Of a stretch of 55,899 bases of DNA, positions 12,141-23,070 are shown in pieces; the first letter of the stretch is position 1; the number at the start of each line of letters is the position of its first letter. The notes under the pieces were generated by a model, which worked only from the letters and a program-made list of their open reading frames with translations, made no database searches and was not told the origin of the DNA. The stretch is from Gnetum montanum (Eukaryota; Streptophyta; Gnetopsida; Gnetales; Gnetaceae), in the NCBI GenBank assembly GCA_015680685.1, contig MNCI01009146.1, positions 569,817-625,715 of the forward strand. The letters are read 5' to 3'. A program made the position numbers and the translations under genes.

Positions 12141-13166
12141 TTTTACTTTTTGCTTCTTTTTGCATTGCTAGGTGAATTGCACATCAACATTTGATAGGAG
12201 GTAATTGCATTGTGTCTCTAGGATAGGTGTCTCCTCCTCAAGATGAGTTGTGTTTCATCCATTTGGAACTTTGACTAGCCCACTAAGGCTTGCCATGGGA
12301 TGAGTTATGTTACAGCCATGATGGGTTCAATGACTGACTATAGGAAAGGTATGCATGTGCATTGGAGAAGTTTGCAAGGAATGTGGGAGGTTGCAAGATC
12401 AAGAGGTAGAGGTTAGTTTGGTTAAGGGGGTAAAAAGCATGTGCACTCTTAAGTAGCTAGGTGAGTCGAAGAAGATACATCAAAACAATGCAGTGTTTGG
12501 CCATCATGATGAAACACATCCCTGCATGATGCTGCATAGGCCTCATTTTCAAACAGAACATAGAGGAGACAAGAAAAATAATCATCAAGTGAGATGAGAA
12601 TGAAGTCCTATTTGCTTGGGCCTACATGCACATGCAATGTCCAAAGCAGGAAGGTCAGTGTAGGTGTCGATGGTGGCAAACTATAAAGCTTTAGCAGCCA
12701 CACCAGTAATGACCATCCAAGTGGCTAGAGGCGATGACAGTGCAGGTGCTCAGGAATCCTCACCAAAGGTAAAAGCCAAGAAACTTAGCCCCAGGGTAAA
12801 GAGCCATGCTGCCGAATGCTCTTCCAGGATTAGGTTATGGTGAGGGTTGAGGGATGAGAACATTGGGACTAGACCACAATATTGTTAAGAATCAAGAAAG
12901 TGTTGTTGGACGATGGTGACGGTAGCTTCAAAAGGTTAGTAAGATGCCAAATGGAATTTTTGGAAGATTAGCAAGATACTTGGGATGGTGATGTTGCAAA
13001 TGTTCTAGAGGGTTTTTCCTTTGACAGCATGAACTTCATTCTAGAACTACAATGCCCCACCCCATCCTACCTAAGAGGCATGGGTAGGCAATAGAAGATT
13101 TGAAGTATTTTCTCTCACTTGTCCGCAGAACTATGTTTATTGAACTATAGATATTGAATTGTGAAC
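12141..13166 (-). other. E2 3' untranslated region
   Basis: No coding signal. It aligns in patches with the corresponding stretch of E5, for example ATGAGTTGTGTTTCATCCATTT near 12243 versus ATGAGTTGTATTTCATCCATTT near 32635, confirming common origin. Nothing else recognised. Confidence 0.5.
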
Positions 13167-13444
13167 CTAGTTTTAGGTCTTGGTAGACCACCTGCTATGC
13201 TAATTTAAGGTCCTAGAAGATCATGTTCCCCTTTTAAGGTCCAGGTAGATCGTGATGTGCTAGTTTAAGGTACTAGCAGATCACTATGCTAGTTTAACAT
13301 CGTAGTAGATGATGCATGGCTAGTTTAAGGTCATAGTAGACCATGCTATGGGTGCTAGTTTAATGTCATAGTCTAAGGATGTTCTATGCTAGTTCAATTT
13401 CATGGCAGATGATCTATGTTAGTTTAACATCATACTAGATAATC
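13167..13444. repeat. E2 hairpin-unit array, nine units
   Basis: Tandem ~30-bp units begin CTAGTTTAA and are followed by a 4-bp arm, six bases, and a complementary 4-bp arm. Stem pairs include GGTC/GACC (first and sixth units), CATC/GATG (fifth) and GGTC/GATC with one G-T pair (second and third); other units are decayed. The array lies just beyond the end of the integrase, the same place as the E5 array. Confidence 0.8.
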
Positions 13445-13529
13445 ACTTACCTTGCTTCTGTTGTGGGTGTAGTACTACATGTCAAGTGTAGTATAGCGTT
13501 AAGTGCAAGTGGTTTGTAGGATTGGCGAA

Positions 13530-14560
13530 CTTGTTTCCATCTAAATTAGTGAGCTTGAAGGCATCATTTTCGTACACCTTAGCAACCAAGAAAGGCCCTT
13601 CCTAGTTGGTTGAGAATTTGTCCGTGGGTTTGCAGATGACCTTAAGGACTAGGTCCCCTTTCTTGATTGGGCGTTGGTGCTGATTGTGGTGATGCTTTTG
13701 CCGTTTCTTCTCTTGGTACCACTCAATGTGATCAAGTGCTTGCATGTGCTCCTCCTCTATAGAGTCGAGGTCGATGGCTCTCAACTCATTGTTCTGAACC
13801 TCATTGATGAAGCTTGAGAAGATCACACAGAGTGACGGGACCTACAATTTAAGAGGAAACACTACTTTAGATTCATATACAAGACTATAGGGAATTTTAC
13901 CTATTGTTGTTCTGCATGTCGTGTGGTAGGCCCATAGTGTGTAAACTAGTTGTTCATCCCATCATTGCTTGCTATTGTTAAGCATCTTATTCAAAAGATT
14001 GACAATGACCTTGTTTGTAGCCTTCGCTTGACTGTTTGCCTAAGGGTAGTATGGTGATGAGAAGGAATGTTTAATGCCAAGGTTTTCACAGAAGACTTTG
14101 GTTTCTACACTACTAAATTGTGGCTCATTTTTTATGAATATAGTCATAGGGAGACCAAACCGGGTCACTATGTTGTCAAGAATGAATTTGCAAACTTGTT
14201 GAGATGTTTTCTTCCTAAGGGGAATGGCTTCAACTCACTTTGTGAAATACTCAGTTACAGTAATAATGAAGTTGTGCCCTACAGAAGACTTAGGCGTCAT
14301 TGGAATGACCACGTGATTTGCATGGTGTGCACTTTAGTAGGTGACACATGCATTAGGTTTCCATGCCACTCACACACATCACATGTCCTAACCTTGGAGA
14401 CACAATTGCACTCCATGTAAGGCCAATAATAGCCTAGACCTCTAATTGTTGCCACCATGGACCTAGGAGCTATATGGCCCCCACAGTCCTTCATGGACTT
14501 GGCCAATGATCTCTTATTCTTCATTGCCACTAACACAAGTTAAGATTATTCCATCATAAG
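13530..14560 (-). pseudogene. E2 integrase (decayed)
   Basis: Minus-strand remains of a Ty3 integrase. The C-terminal part (13826-13530) has EKKRQKHHHNQHQRPIKKGDLVLK, here given only as landmark residues H-H-H-N and K-K-G-D-L-V-L. The zinc-binding/N-terminal part (14536-14297) has GYYWPYME and V-x-x-C-D-V-C. The core between them (14300-13850) is frameshifted. Each block aligns with the E5 integrase (34008-35012). Confidence 0.75.
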
Positions 14561-14679
14561 ATCTACGACATAAGATGTCGTAACCTATGAGGATGTACTA
14601 CCATGATCATTTCCATATTGTATCCTTTTGGGCAGGGGTTATATTTTGTGGGGGCTCTACCTATTGGAGGTATGTCTTA

Positions 14680-15290
14680 ATATCATCATACCACTCTTAG
14701 GTGTGAGTTGTACATATGGATGCGATGCTTGTTGTGCGAGTTATAGGTTCAACGTAGTCCACTATTGAAGTGGGCAAAGTGGCAAACAAGTTTGGTGCTA
14801 TGCTTAGGGCTAAAGTAGCAAGTGTGTTAGTGATGGCATTTTCATTGTAGGGGATATGCTGGACATCTATGGGTGCAAATTGTTTAAGAAGGTGTATTGC
14901 TAGATTGTAGTAAGGTTGTAAATGTTGTGCTTTACAAGTATAAACCTCTATGACTTGGTTAATGACCAACTGTGAATCACCTCAGATTGCTATAGTTTGG
15001 ATTCCTAACTCTTGAGTTGCTAAGATGCCTCTAAGGAGACCTTCCTACTCCACCATGTTGTGTGTACAAAGAAATGCAAAGTGGTATGTGAAGGGTTGGA
15101 TCTCCTGGGAGGGAAACATGATTATGACAGTGGCACTACCACCTTGTGTGGTCAAAGCATTGTCAAAGTGTAGAATAGCCTCAAAATTTGCAGGTACTTG
15201 GCTTATTCTATTGATAGGCTCATCTAGAAATTATAGATCTATTATTGCCCAGTCATCTATGGGTGAAGCCATAAGTTGTGTGGCTATTTC
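14680..15290 (-). pseudogene. E2 second (archaeal-type) RNase H
   Basis: After the first RNase H there is a second RNase H-like domain on the minus strand, with D-S-Q-L-V-I-N-Q-V (about 14970), L-Q-P-Y-Y, L-L-K-Q-F and I-D-V-Q-H-I-P-Y-N-E-N. This arrangement, with two RNase H domains, marks the Tat lineage of Ty3 elements. The aligned E5 region is 35016-35860. Stops are present and the final ADALA-type motif is altered (ITNTLATLAL). Confidence 0.75.
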
Positions 15291-16155
15291 TTAACCCTTT
15301 GTGGATGCCTGTGCTATGTAGTGTAGGATAAACTCTACAGTTATTGCCTTCCACCTTGCTATTCTACTAATTTCATATATGTTTGTTATAATAGCCCTAA
15401 GTATGTTGCTCTTACAAATGACATTGACTTTTCCAAGAAAGAGGTAGTTTCTCCATTTTTTAAGTGCAAAAAATAAGGCAAGACAGTTTTTCTGCACATT
15501 ATTATATTTTTCCTCGTGTGCTACTAGTGGATGGTTTAAGTAGTACATAGGGACCTTAGAGCCATCGTCGCACTTTTAACAAAACAGGGAAGCAATAGAT
15601 GTGTCTGAGGTTGCAAGGTAGATGTAGAAAGGTTTATCTCTTTGCAGAGGATAGACTGTTGGAAGTTGATCCAGCTCCTTTTTCAGGTTATCAAATGGAT
15701 CTTGGCATTGATCGGTCCACTCAAAGTTGATCCCATTTTTGAGTAGATGTTGCATTGGCTGTAACTTGTCAATCAAATTTGCGATAAACCTATGTATAAA
15801 TTGTATCCTACCTTGTAACCCACACAACTCTTTAGGGTTTGTCGATGGTGCTAAGTTGGTGATCATTTTGACCTTGTTAGGGTCTATAGGTATTCCTTCT
15901 TCTGATACCATAAAGCCTAAGATGCGACCAATTTTAATGCCAAAGACACACTTTTTGGGATTCAGCGTAAGGTCATGTCTACGGAAACATTTGAGGACAT
16001 GGTCCAAGTCACTCACATGGTCATGAGACACTCTGGACTTAACTACTATATCATCAATGTAGTCATTGAGAAATTCTAATAGATAGTTAGTAAAAATGTA
16101 TGCCATTGCATGTTGATATGTTGCTCCTATGTTCTGAGTCCAAAGGACATCATGG
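15291..16155 (-). pseudogene. E2 reverse transcriptase C-terminal half and RNase H
   Basis: The minus strand shows GATYQHAMAYIFTNYL, the catalytic YIDDIVVKS (about 16060), LNPKKCVFG and L-G-F-M-V-S, then the RT connection region L-x-G-L-Q-G-R-I-Q-F-I-H-R-F-I. RNase H begins near PFYIYLATSD (about 15620) and continues with Y-Y-L-N-H-P, NCLALFFALKKWRNYLF. The RT lacks everything before the M-x-F-G-L motif because the element ends at about 16155. Compared with E5 it has more stops. Confidence 0.8.
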
Positions 16156-16162
16156 ACTAGAG
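16146..16162. other. E2/E3 truncation junction
   Basis: Left of here is minus-strand Tat RT, cut in mid-domain. Right of here is plus-strand E3 gag, also cut in mid-gene. Comparison with E5 (near 36695) and E6 (near 55268) places both break points within the same few bases around GACATCATGGA. The word GACAT also occurs at the corresponding place in E6 gag, so the join may have used short shared sequence. Confidence 0.6.
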
Positions 16163-17400
16163 AGACCCTTGGGACTTATTCCCAAGGATAGTTATTTGAA
16201 TTAAAAGTCCATAAGATAAAAAAGCTAGTTGAGCAGGTGGTAAAAGAAGAAGAAGAGCTATGTAAACTAGAGAATGTAGAGAAATATAACTAGGATCCAA
16301 CCATTCAAGAAAAGAGGGTCCATATCTGTGATGAGGAAAAAGAGGTAGATCTTAAGGTGATTTTCAAAAAACCTTGCCAATACAAAAGTCTATTACTAAG
16401 CTTGAAGAAAGGATAGATAAGATGTGGGAGTTGATAAATGAAAATGTTACAACTTACATGAAATCCTTAGAGGAGAGGGTAACACAAAAAGGATCAAGTG
16501 AGAAAAAAAAGAAGAGGAAAAAGACTAAAGAAATAGGGAGGAACACTTATCAACAAAAAGGAAAAATAGCTATAGTTGAAGAGGCTATAGACTCAACCAT
16601 AGAGGAGGATGATGAATGTGACATATAGCAATATGACCATTTAAAGGGCTATTGCCTAGTTATGTTACATCTACATGAGTTTGGGGCTTTTGCTCTGAAT
16701 TCCAAGTGTGTACAAAAGCAAATGCCTAGGAAATTACCTTACTCATAAGGTAATTATAGATAGTTCTACAACCAACTATACTATTCTAGTGGGACTTCTT
16801 ATTAGCCTCAACACTACTATCAATTGCAGTGGAAAAACCCACAGTCATGGGGGATGCCATCAACAAACAAGCAATACACTTATTGCTTGCCAGACCCGTA
16901 TGACTACTATGTTCAGTAACCTAGTTCTCCAAATGGTTCTACTTCATTTACCTTGAATCACTATTATCACTCTGCTGAATATCATCAACCCACAACATCT
17001 CCTATTGGATCAACATCTCAAACCTCTTATCCTTTATGACATCCTCAATATTCTCATAATTCCTTCCACCATATGTCACCACCAACAACAAAAGAAGGAT
17101 CAACATCACAACATCAATGGAATAATGCCACTTGTGCTACAAACATACACATAAATGATAATGTTAATAGATCATAACCACAGTCTTGAAAATGTTCTTT
17201 GTTTAGGACAGTCGCCACACATGAGCACAAAACTCGTAGACCTATTGGCTCATCAAAATCAACACAAGGCCAACCTAGTGAAACATACTTCCTCACCAAA
17301 ACAATGTCTCATAATCCTACACAAGAGCCAAAATCCATTATCACTCAAATGGAAAACATAATAGATGAACCTATCATTGTGGAGAGATAGACAGTTTCAT
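16160..17400 (+). pseudogene. E3 gag C-terminal part
   Basis: From 16160 it aligns with E6 gag at 55270 onward: a G-x-x-P-K-D/G-R-x-x-E-L stretch, then the lysine-rich segment (16374-16628, I-T-K-L-E-E-R-I-D-K-M-W and KKKKRKK), then E-C-D-I-x-Q-Y-D-H-x-K-G. After that comes a long Gln/Asn/Pro/Ser-rich tail (16640-17390), typical of a disordered gag end. Stops break it. The N-terminal Retrotrans_gag domain is lost at the junction. Confidence 0.7.
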
Positions 17401-17539
17401 GCATTACTATTGAAAAAGAAGGATGTAGTTGTGAATTGACCTTCTAGAGTGTCAACACAGTTATTATACTAGTCCACAATAAGTGTCAAATTCTTGTGCA
17501 TTCATGGGGAATGTAAATAGAGGAGATCATCCTAATAGG

Positions 17540-17948
17540 AAATTGTTTTTTCAGATTGGGACTTGTTGACTTGTTGTTTGCTTACTAGGGAATGGATTCA
17601 TATTTTAATTAATGGAGGAGCCCAAGAAAATGTTATTTCTTCTAGGATAGTTACTAGATTATTTTTGGTAAGTAATCCTCATCCTAGACCTTATAAGGTG
17701 CATTTGTTATCTATAGAGATTTTTCTCTAGAGGTAAGAAAATAGTGTACCTTGATATTTAATAGTAAAAGTTTTAATGATATTGTGAAATATGATGTGCT
17801 TCCAATAGATTATGCTAATGTAATTCTTAGTAGATCATGGAATTTTGATAATGGTGCTCAATTTGATAGAGCAAGAAATTTATGGATTGTTGCTAGACTT
17901 AATGTAATCCATGATTTGATTGCTATGATAGCTAAAAAAGTGAAGTAG
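17540..17948 (+). pseudogene. E3 aspartic protease region
   Basis: The recognisable part is the second half, 17751-17948: F-N-D-I-V-K-Y-D-V-L-P-I-D-Y-A-N-V-I-L-S-R-S-W. It corresponds to the W-C-D-V-x-P-M-D-A-x-x-x-L-L-G-R-P-W block of plant chromovirus proteases, with Gly of L-G-R changed to Ser. The catalytic D-x-G region (about 17590-17640) survives only as a frameshifted remnant. Confidence 0.65.
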
Positions 17949-18059
17949 TAGTGCTCACTTAATGCTTTCTTAATCCTTCTAGGAGAGAGGGAATATATTA
18001 AGGAACATGATGAAACTAGTTTTGGTTTTGTTTTTATGATAATAATTTCTACCAACCCA

Positions 18060-19460
18060 TGATAATGTGCAGGTTGAACTTACTACAGGTGTGATAGGCT
18101 TGAAGAAGAAATTTCCCAAGGTGTTTAAGGAGGAATTGGATGGACTATCACCAATGAGGAATGTAAAAAATTAGATTAGCTTTATTCCTACTGATACCAT
18201 TACAAACAAGCTTATTAGATGGCACCAAATTAGAGGGTTGAATTGCAAGGAAAAGTAGAGGGGTTAGTTGCAAATGACTTCATGAGGAAATCCATTTTAC
18301 CTTATGTAATTCCAATAGTACTAGTGCCAAATAAGAACAATGATGAATGGAGGATATGCATTTATGCTAGGGTAGTGAATATTATAATAGTAAGGTATAG
18401 GTTTCCTATTCCAAGGATGGATGATATCCTTGATATCCTTACTAATGCAGATATTTTTAGCAAAATTGATTTAAAAAGTAGTTACCGTCAAATGAGAATC
18501 AAGCTTGGTGATGAGTGGAAGAAAAATTTCAAAATATCAGATGGATCATTTGAGTGGTTGGTGATGTCATTTGGACTCATGAATGTACTTGCTACATTCA
18601 TGAGATTGATGCATAATGTATTAAAGGACTTGATTCATAAGTGTTGTATTATCTTTTTTGATGTTATTTCGGTGTATAGCTCTAATGAGGAAGAGAATTT
18701 GGATCACTTAAGGATGATGTTTCTTAAGTTGGAGGAGGCACAATTGGTGATTAACTTGAAGAAATGTCATTTCCTCAAGAGGAGGATCACATAATTGGAT
18801 CATGTGATTTTTAAAAATCAAATTTAGATGGAAGATACCATGGTAAACGCTATTAGGAATTGGCCAAATCCTAAGAATTTTGGGAAGGTAAGATCATTCC
18901 TTATTTTAGAAAATTTTTATAGATGGCTCATAAAAAAATTTAGTGGTATTTCATGGTCTATGTTTGCTTTGTTGAAGAAAAATAAGGAATTTAGGTGGAA
19001 TAATGAAACCCAAGGGAGCTTTGAATTATTAAAAGACAAGAGTACTAGAGAACTAGTGCTTACAATTCCAAACGTTTAGAAGTTTTTTCAAATGGAGGTG
19101 GATGCAAGTGGACTTGCCATTGGTGGGATACTTTCACAAGAAGGTAGACTTGTTGCTTTCTTTTATTAATAGTTGAATGAGTCAAGGAAAGAATATAGCA
19201 TATACGAGAAGGAGTTGTATGTTATTCTTTAACCAATCAAGCATTAAAGGAATTACTTGTCACCTAAGGAATTCACCATGATAATGGGTCACAAACCACT
19301 TCAATTTCTAAACTCTCAAAATAATTTGAGTGTAATGTGCATGACATGGATTGTATAGTTATAGGAGTTAAATTTTGTACTGAAGAACAAAAGTAGACAA
19401 GCTAATGTGGTGGCTTATGCATTATCCATTGTGCATTTCATGAATTTTAATGTTCCTCAT
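18060..19460 (+). pseudogene. E3 reverse transcriptase and RNase H
   Basis: RT blocks: F-K-E-E-L-D-G-L-S-P (about 18125), VPNKNNDEWRICIYARVVN, YRFPIPRMDDILDIL, FSKIDLKSSYRQMRIKLGDEW, FGLMNVLATFMRLMHNVLK, then the active-site region FFDVISVYSS in place of the usual F-D-D-I-L-I-Y-S, and LEEAQLVINLKKCHFLK (18243-18794). From 18828 the connection (VRSFLILENFYRWLI) leads to RNase H with VDASGLAIGGILSQEG (about 19098). The second catalytic aspartate of the YxDD box is lost (FDVI), and stops occur at about 18795 and 19080. Confidence 0.85.
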
Positions 19461-19499
19461 GTAGAAGGTATGGATGATTTTGCTTCTTTGTATGAACAT

Positions 19500-20700
19500 C
19501 ATGTTGATTTTGGGTAGGTTTGGAGGAGCCTCAAAGAGCCATTTATGAATACTATATATCAATGGAGGGACTATCATATCCAAGATGAACTATTATTTAA
19601 AAATGGAAAAGTATGTGTTCCTAATTATGGTTTTAAGAAAAATATTTTGTTTCAAAAGCATTGTAGTGGCATGACAAGTCACATGGATAGGGATAAAATA
19701 TTGGAACTTGTGGGTAGGTACTATTTTTAGCCTATTATGGCAACAAAAATTTTGAAATTTTTGAAGGGGTTCTTGACTTATCAAAAGTTCAAAGGAGGTA
19801 AAGGTGTGGATGGACACTACATGCCTTTGCTAGTTTCAAAAGGTCCATGGGAAAGTATGTCAGTGAACTTTGTGAGTAGTATTTCAAAGACTAAAAGTGG
19901 AAACAATGCAATTTTTGTTGTTGTTGGAAAGTTCTCTAAGATGGCACATTTTATTCTATGTAAGAAGGTGAGTGATGCTTCTCATGTGGCAAATTTATTT
20001 CTCTAGCATGTTGTGAAGTTGGAAGGTATTTCTTTAAATATTATTAGTGATAGAGACTCCAAGTTCATAAGTCATTTTGGAGGTTCTTTTAGAATATTTT
20101 AGGGATAAATTTAAATTTTTTTAGTGCATATCATCCATAATTTGGTGGCCAAATGAAAGTAGTGAATAAATCCTTGATATACATTTTGAGATGTTTATGT
20201 GATGGATAGCCAAATAGGTGGGAAAACTTGTTATGTCATGCTGAATTTTCATATAATAATGCTTTTCATATTTCTATTGGAAAAGTTCATTTGAGGTCAA
20301 CTATGGTTTTTGTTCAAAGATGGTGGAGACTTTGAAGATCTTTGATGGTGAAGCTTTCAGTGCTGATTTTGTGCAAGAGATGAGGGATCTTGATGTACAA
20401 GTAAAATTAAACCTTGAGAAGAAGGCTAAATAGATAGTCCTCAAGAGGAATCAGAAAAAAATGGAACTCTAATTTTATTATTGGTGACTTGATTTAGGTG
20501 CACTTGAAGAAGAAGTATTTGAGAGGTATTAACTTCTCCAAATTGAAAGCCAAGAATATGGGACCTTTCAAAATAAAGACTAAGATTAATGATAATGGTT
20601 TTGAGCTTGATTTACCAAATGATGTTGGCATGTCTTTTGTGTTTAATGTTTCAGATCTTATGCACTATCATGGACCTAGTGATAAAAAAACCATATAGCA
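19500..20700 (+). pseudogene. E3 integrase
   Basis: The N-terminal zinc region includes H-I-Q-D-E-L-L-F-K-N-G-K-V-C-V-P and G-R-Y-Y-F (19545-19730). The core includes PWESMSVNFVSSISK (first acid now N), VVVGKFSKMAHFILCKKVSDASHVANLF (written as landmark residues F-S-K-M-A-H-F), S-D-R-D-S-K-F around 20050, then a decayed H-P-x-x-G-G-Q. The C-terminal part (20498-20698) has LKAKNMGPFKIKTKINDNGFELDLP and FNVSDLMHYH, as residues N-M-G-P-F-K-I and F-N-V-S-D-L. Stops near 19731, 20005 and 20432 inactivate it. Confidence 0.8.
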
Positions 20701-20739
20701 TAGCATCAATGACTTGAAAGGGGCTACTAATTTGTCCAA

Positions 20740-20900
20740 GACTTTAATGAAGCAGAAGGTAATCATACTCATGTGGAGGGAAGCTTCTGACACTCAAGGA
20801 GTTAAGAGGCATGACTATTTGATCCATTAAGAGGATCAATCCATTGATTATGTTGTATGGATCCATGAGATCAAACTTATTGAGTTAGGAATCACTTCTA
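20740..20900 (+). pseudogene. E3 chromodomain-like tail
   Basis: Frame MKQKVIILMWREASDTQGV continues K-R-H-D-Y-L-I-H-stop-E-D-Q-S-I-D-Y-V-V-W-I-H-E. This keeps the spacing of chromodomains that end chromovirus integrases (Y-L-V-x-W-x-x-x-x-x-x-E-x-x-x-W). One internal stop replaces the conserved tryptophan (TGG to TAA/TAG-type change). Such domains are thought to steer insertion toward heterochromatin. Confidence 0.55.
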
Positions 20901-20929
20901 CTCCTACTTCCTTATTTACATGAGTTCAC

Positions 20930-22050
20930 TTTTTAAAGAGTGGAAGAGCTAGTATAGGGACATGTCTTATGATCCCCTTGTTCTTTTTTATGTATTGTTT
21001 TGTAGATTTTCGGACACTAGAGAAAACCTATATTTCAAACTAACATCTTAGGTGAGATGTATTGTTTGTGAAAATGACATCTCAAGTGAGATGTTCCACT
21101 AGAAAATGAGAAGTCTCCATCATGATTGAGATATCTTGCAACTAGATGAGACATAATTATAAAAATATTAAACATATCAATTGAGAGTTGGATTTTGTAG
21201 GAGACATCTTGACAAGATCAAAGACAACCCAGAAAGATGGGAAAAATCTAAAAATTCTCATCCCAATTTAGGAAATAGTTGATACGTAATTAAAAAAGAT
21301 GAAAAGAGCTAGGAAGAAGGTGAGAAGACTTGGAAAACATTTAGAAAACCTTAGGACAAAGTAAGAAAAGGTTTCTAGGGTTCGTAGCTTCTAGTTTGAT
21401 ATACATATTGATGTATTCATCATTATTGATAGGAAAAAGAGTGGGAGAAAAAGCTCTTGAGAGTGAAGAGATAAGAAAAAGAGAGTAGGCAAGCACATTG
21501 GGTGAGTGCAATTGGTAATTTCATCTCCAAGATCAAATTATGGTGTGTTGATCTTTGTGTTCAATTATCTTGCATCTTACTTATGAGTTGCAATCTTAGT
21601 CCCATGTTGTGGGAGTGATTTTCTATTAGTTGTATCATACATTAAGAACAACCATTATATGATTATAGAGACTCATGCTCTAGAATATTATTTGAGTGTA
21701 AGAGGTTTTGGATGTTTGTGGGTTGTATGAACACTATTGTAATGTTCTAATAAATTAATTGAAGATAGATAGTTTTCCTATTTTGTAACAAATAGTTTTA
21801 TCTTTTGTATGATTTGGATTTAGTATTGGAAGGTGATTTATTAATTATGGAGTGAACCTACTTCACTTACTATCATGAAAGCTTAGATTATTATCATAAG
21901 ATAGTTTTCTTGGTAATAAAGTTGGAATTTACATGATCGTGCATACAAGGCCACACAAGGTTAAGTTGAATCTTGTCTCTTCAAGGTATTTTTTCTTGGT
22001 TTTTATGGAAAATCAATTCTTATTTTACATTTTTAGTTAGTGAATATTCT
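20930..22050 (+). repeat. E3 3' end: purine tract and LTR-like region
   Basis: A purine-rich AAAGAGTGGAAGAG at about 20934 is followed by a probable LTR start TGTCTTATG near 20963. Palindromic words occur at 21050-21095, for example ACATCTCA-AG-TGAGATGT with perfect 8-bp arms. The right end of the LTR is not defined. No gene seen up to about 22050. Confidence 0.4.
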
Positions 22051-22084
22051 TCTTCATTAAGAATTGATTAGATTTCTATTATTC

Positions 22085-22262
22085 ATGAGTTTCTTAATGT
22101 CTTTCATTTAGAGTTTCCTAGGTTTTTGAAGGCTTGATGTTGAGTTCAAGATTACTCTTAAACCTAATGCTAAACCTATTTCTAAGAGTTTATATAGGAT
22201 ATTTATTTTTTAGTTGGCTAAATTAAAGATTCAAATTTAGGAGCTATTAGATAAGGGTTTAA
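22085..22262 (+). pseudogene. E4 reverse transcriptase, N-terminal part
   Basis: Shows F-L-N-V-F-H-L-E-F-P at 22090-22120, then VEFKITLKPNAKPISKSLYR and L-A-K-L-K-I-Q-I-x-E-L-L-D-K-G-L, the lead-in of a del/Tekay-type Ty3 RT. It runs into an assembly gap (N) at 22263. The rest of the RT appears 3.8 kb downstream. Confidence 0.75.
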
Positions 22263-22434
22263 NNNNNNNNNNNNNNNNNNNNNNNNNNNNNNNNNNNNNN
22301 NNNNNNNNNNNNNNNNNNNNNNNNNNNNNNNNNNNNNNNNNNNNNNNNNNNNNNNNNNNNNNNNNNNNNNNNNNNNNNNNNNNNNNNNNNNNNNNNNNNN
22401 NNNNNNNNNNNNNNNNNNNNNNNNNNNNNNNNNN
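22263..22434. other. Assembly gap (172 N)
   Basis: Run of N. It hides the left boundary of the DNA inserted into the E4 RT, so no target duplication can be read there. Confidence 1.
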
Positions 22435-23070
22435 CCTTTATCGCAGATTGGAAGATAGTACAATAGCAAACAAGGAATTATATTATTTACCCTGATGAAA
22501 GCATTGATCATACTTTAGATCGAAGGCAGACTTATGAAGGCAAGCCTCCTTATTGGTCAAGTAAAGGATCAGTTGATACAAAGGCTCCTGAGACATTGAC
22601 ATACAGGATGCACAAAAACTTGTTGGTCATACATGAAGTTCAAATACAGCACTTTAAAGCTTATTTTCATAGGGGATCTCTAATATATTCAACCATGACA
22701 ATTCATTTTCGGTTTGGGCATTAGGCTTCATCATTTCAAAAAGAAGAGGAGACTCTAGCTAATACAACTGAAAAATAAGGGAAGACTCTAGTTGATGCAA
22801 TTGATAAATCATCATTGGAAGAATACATTTGGACTTATGTGTCACCAGAATATGCCATGCTTTAGGAGGACAAGTTGCAGGCTTTCACACTTCCTCACCC
22901 GGTATTATGCATTGGAAACATACTGCAAATTGAACTCATGGGAAGGGTTCAAGTTCAGGAATTTGATGGACTGTATTATATCTGCATATGCCATGTGCAT
23001 GTTGTTGGGAGACCCATTTCAACCTTGGACTTTGCTTCATTGAGCATTCAAGAAAGTATGTCTTAACAAA
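22435..23070 (+). pseudogene. F-box protein-like processed pseudogene fragment
   Basis: This is not retrotransposon sequence. Landmarks in order: YPDESIDHTLD, YWSSKGSVDTKAPETLTYR, F-K-A-Y-F-x-R-G-S-L-I-Y-S, I-H-F-R-F-G-H, W-T-Y-V-S-P-E-Y-A-M, VLCIGNILQIELMGRVQVQE and DGLYYICICHVHVVGRP. This order recalls plant F-box proteins of the Arabidopsis At4g00755 type; the assignment is from memory and unconfirmed. The frame is nearly continuous without introns, with three in-frame stops and a loss of frame after about 23065. That suggests a reverse-transcribed copy of a host mRNA. The F-box itself would lie upstream, in or beyond the assembly gap. Confidence 0.55.

Larger units (their letters stand above)
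16155..22050 (+). mobile_element. E3: chromovirus-like Ty3 retrotransposon, 5' truncated
   Basis: Plus-strand order: gag tail (16160-17400), protease (17540-17948), RT (18060-18800), RNase H (18800-19460), integrase (19500-20700), a chromodomain-like tail (20740-20895), a purine-rich tract near 20930, then LTR-like DNA. The FMRLM...VLK RT motif and chromodomain tail point to the chromovirus clade; the exact family is not certain. Its gag matches E6. No 5' LTR remains. Confidence 0.75.

Noticed and set aside
13167-13444. Hairpin-unit arrays as CRISPR arrays
   Set aside because: Units are contiguous, imperfect repeats with no unique spacers or cas genes, in a plant retroelement.
22435-23070. 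The F-box-like sequence as a working host gene
   Set aside because: In-frame stops, missing N-terminus and position inside a retrotransposon RT indicate a pseudogene.
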